The notes below the pieces were generated by a model. That model had not been told where the DNA came from. It saw only the letters and a list, made by a program, of their open reading frames with translations, and did not search any database. A stretch of 50,080 nt of DNA, taken from Fluviibacter sp039805865. GTDB lineage: Bacteria > Pseudomonadota > Gammaproteobacteria > Burkholderiales > Rhodocyclaceae. Shown here piece by piece: positions 49,736 to 50,080 of this stretch. The stretch covers positions 1 to 50,080 of the forward strand of contig JBDLTI010000008.1 in the NCBI GenBank assembly GCA_039805865.1. Reading direction: 5' to 3'. Both the position numbers and the translations under genes were made by a program. The first letter of the stretch is position 1. Every line of letters starts with the position of its first letter.

Positions 49736-50080
49736 CGCAGTCTGTAAATAAAATTGGGTTGGCTGGTGCTTTGCTGGTAGCGATGCTGGCGGGGTGTACC
49801 TCGCTTTCGAAAGCACCGGTGGATGATGGCAAATCTTCTTCTATCTCTCCCTATCCACCGCTGCCCAAAGACTGTACGCAGACCTGGACGGTACGCAAGG
49901 GTGACACGCTCATTGGCATTGCTCTGGATGCCGGTGCTGATTATCGCGATGTTGCTGCAATGAATCAGTTATCCAATCCGAATATTATTCAACTGGATCG
50001 AACGCTCTGCGTTAGGCGTTCTACCACTAAGGGTGCGAAGAAAGCCCCATCAGCCGGTACGGGTACAAACGCTGAGGCTA
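49732..50080 (+). CDS. nlpD: LysM lipoprotein NlpD, N-terminal part (runs off the window)
   Basis: 116 residues visible. Lipoprotein signal peptide with lipobox LLVAMLAGC, then a LysM domain (about residues 50-95; TWTVRKGDTLIGIALDAGADYRDVAAMN). NlpD activates the AmiC amidase during cell separation; the M23 domain would lie beyond the edge. The order surE-pcm-nlpD suggests rpoS follows. Confidence 0.9.
   Translation, partial: MTQSVNKIGLAGALLVAMLAGCTSLSKAPVDDGKSSSISPYPPLPKDCTQTWTVRKGDTLIGIALDAGADYRDVAAMNQLSNPNIIQLDRTLCVRRSTTKGAKKAPSAGTGTNAEA

Noticed and set aside
1..50080. Neisserial DNA uptake sequences
   Set aside because: I did not see repeated GCCGTCTGAA-type 10-12-mers; paired terminator stems here all differ from one another.

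Overview
The window is a dense, all-housekeeping chromosome segment of a betaproteobacterium. The case for that assignment is indirect but consistent: a short H-NS with a C-terminal GRGRKP motif, a DUF2863-like protein, a two-domain Nnr, the thrS-infC-rpmI-rplT-pheS-pheT-ihfA-merR-tRNA-Pro block, and surE-pcm-nlpD. I cannot fix the genus. No insertion sequence, prophage, CRISPR array or rRNA was seen.

Layout. 1-5898 (+): the tail of an unidentified gene, threonine synthase (thrC), then a four-gene aromatic-acid-type efflux operon (outer-membrane lipoprotein, membrane-fusion protein, and a FUSC permease split into two overlapping genes). 5895-8709 (-): nnr-nadC-gcvH. 8913-12860 (+): purL, closed by a perfect bidirectional terminator. 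12927-20563 (-): ppiC, and a tightly packed biotin operon DUF2863-bioA-F-H-C-D-yciB-yciI. 20662-22255: yaaA, a PIN-domain protein and a YkgJ-like Cys-cluster protein, with overlapping ends. 22265-30156: central carbon metabolism, namely transaldolase, propionyl-CoA synthetase (prpE), glutamate racemase, class I fumarase and acetyl-CoA synthetase (acs).

30340-39675 (+) is the most interesting part. Immediately downstream of acs lies a run of eight closely spaced or overlapping genes: a 79-aa membrane protein, a kinase with a sodium-symporter sensor (SSS-STAC-HisKA-HATPase), a receiver domain with no output domain, a membrane-anchored degenerate kinase fused to a DEDDh exonuclease, a DUF294 nucleotidyltransferase stripped of sensory domains, a VC_2705-type symporter, its DUF4212 small subunit, and a 92-aa membrane protein. 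It resembles the CrbS/MxtR acetate-response context known from gamma-proteobacteria, but its wiring differs, because no DNA-binding response regulator is present. The spacer between acs and this run contains five hairpins, including a terminator whose 5' arm can pair equally well with an upstream copy of the 3' arm. This is a candidate cis-regulatory RNA.

39739-47740 (+): tRNA-Val(GAC), thrS, infC (apparent AUA start), rpmI, rplT, pheS, pheT, ihfA, a MerR regulator and tRNA-Pro(GGG). 47867-50080 (+): hns, surE, pcm and the beginning of nlpD. Between-gene spacers hold several clear terminators, two good tRNA promoters, and a few hairpins that appear regulatory. All functions are read from sequence motifs and remembered family features; no database search was possible.
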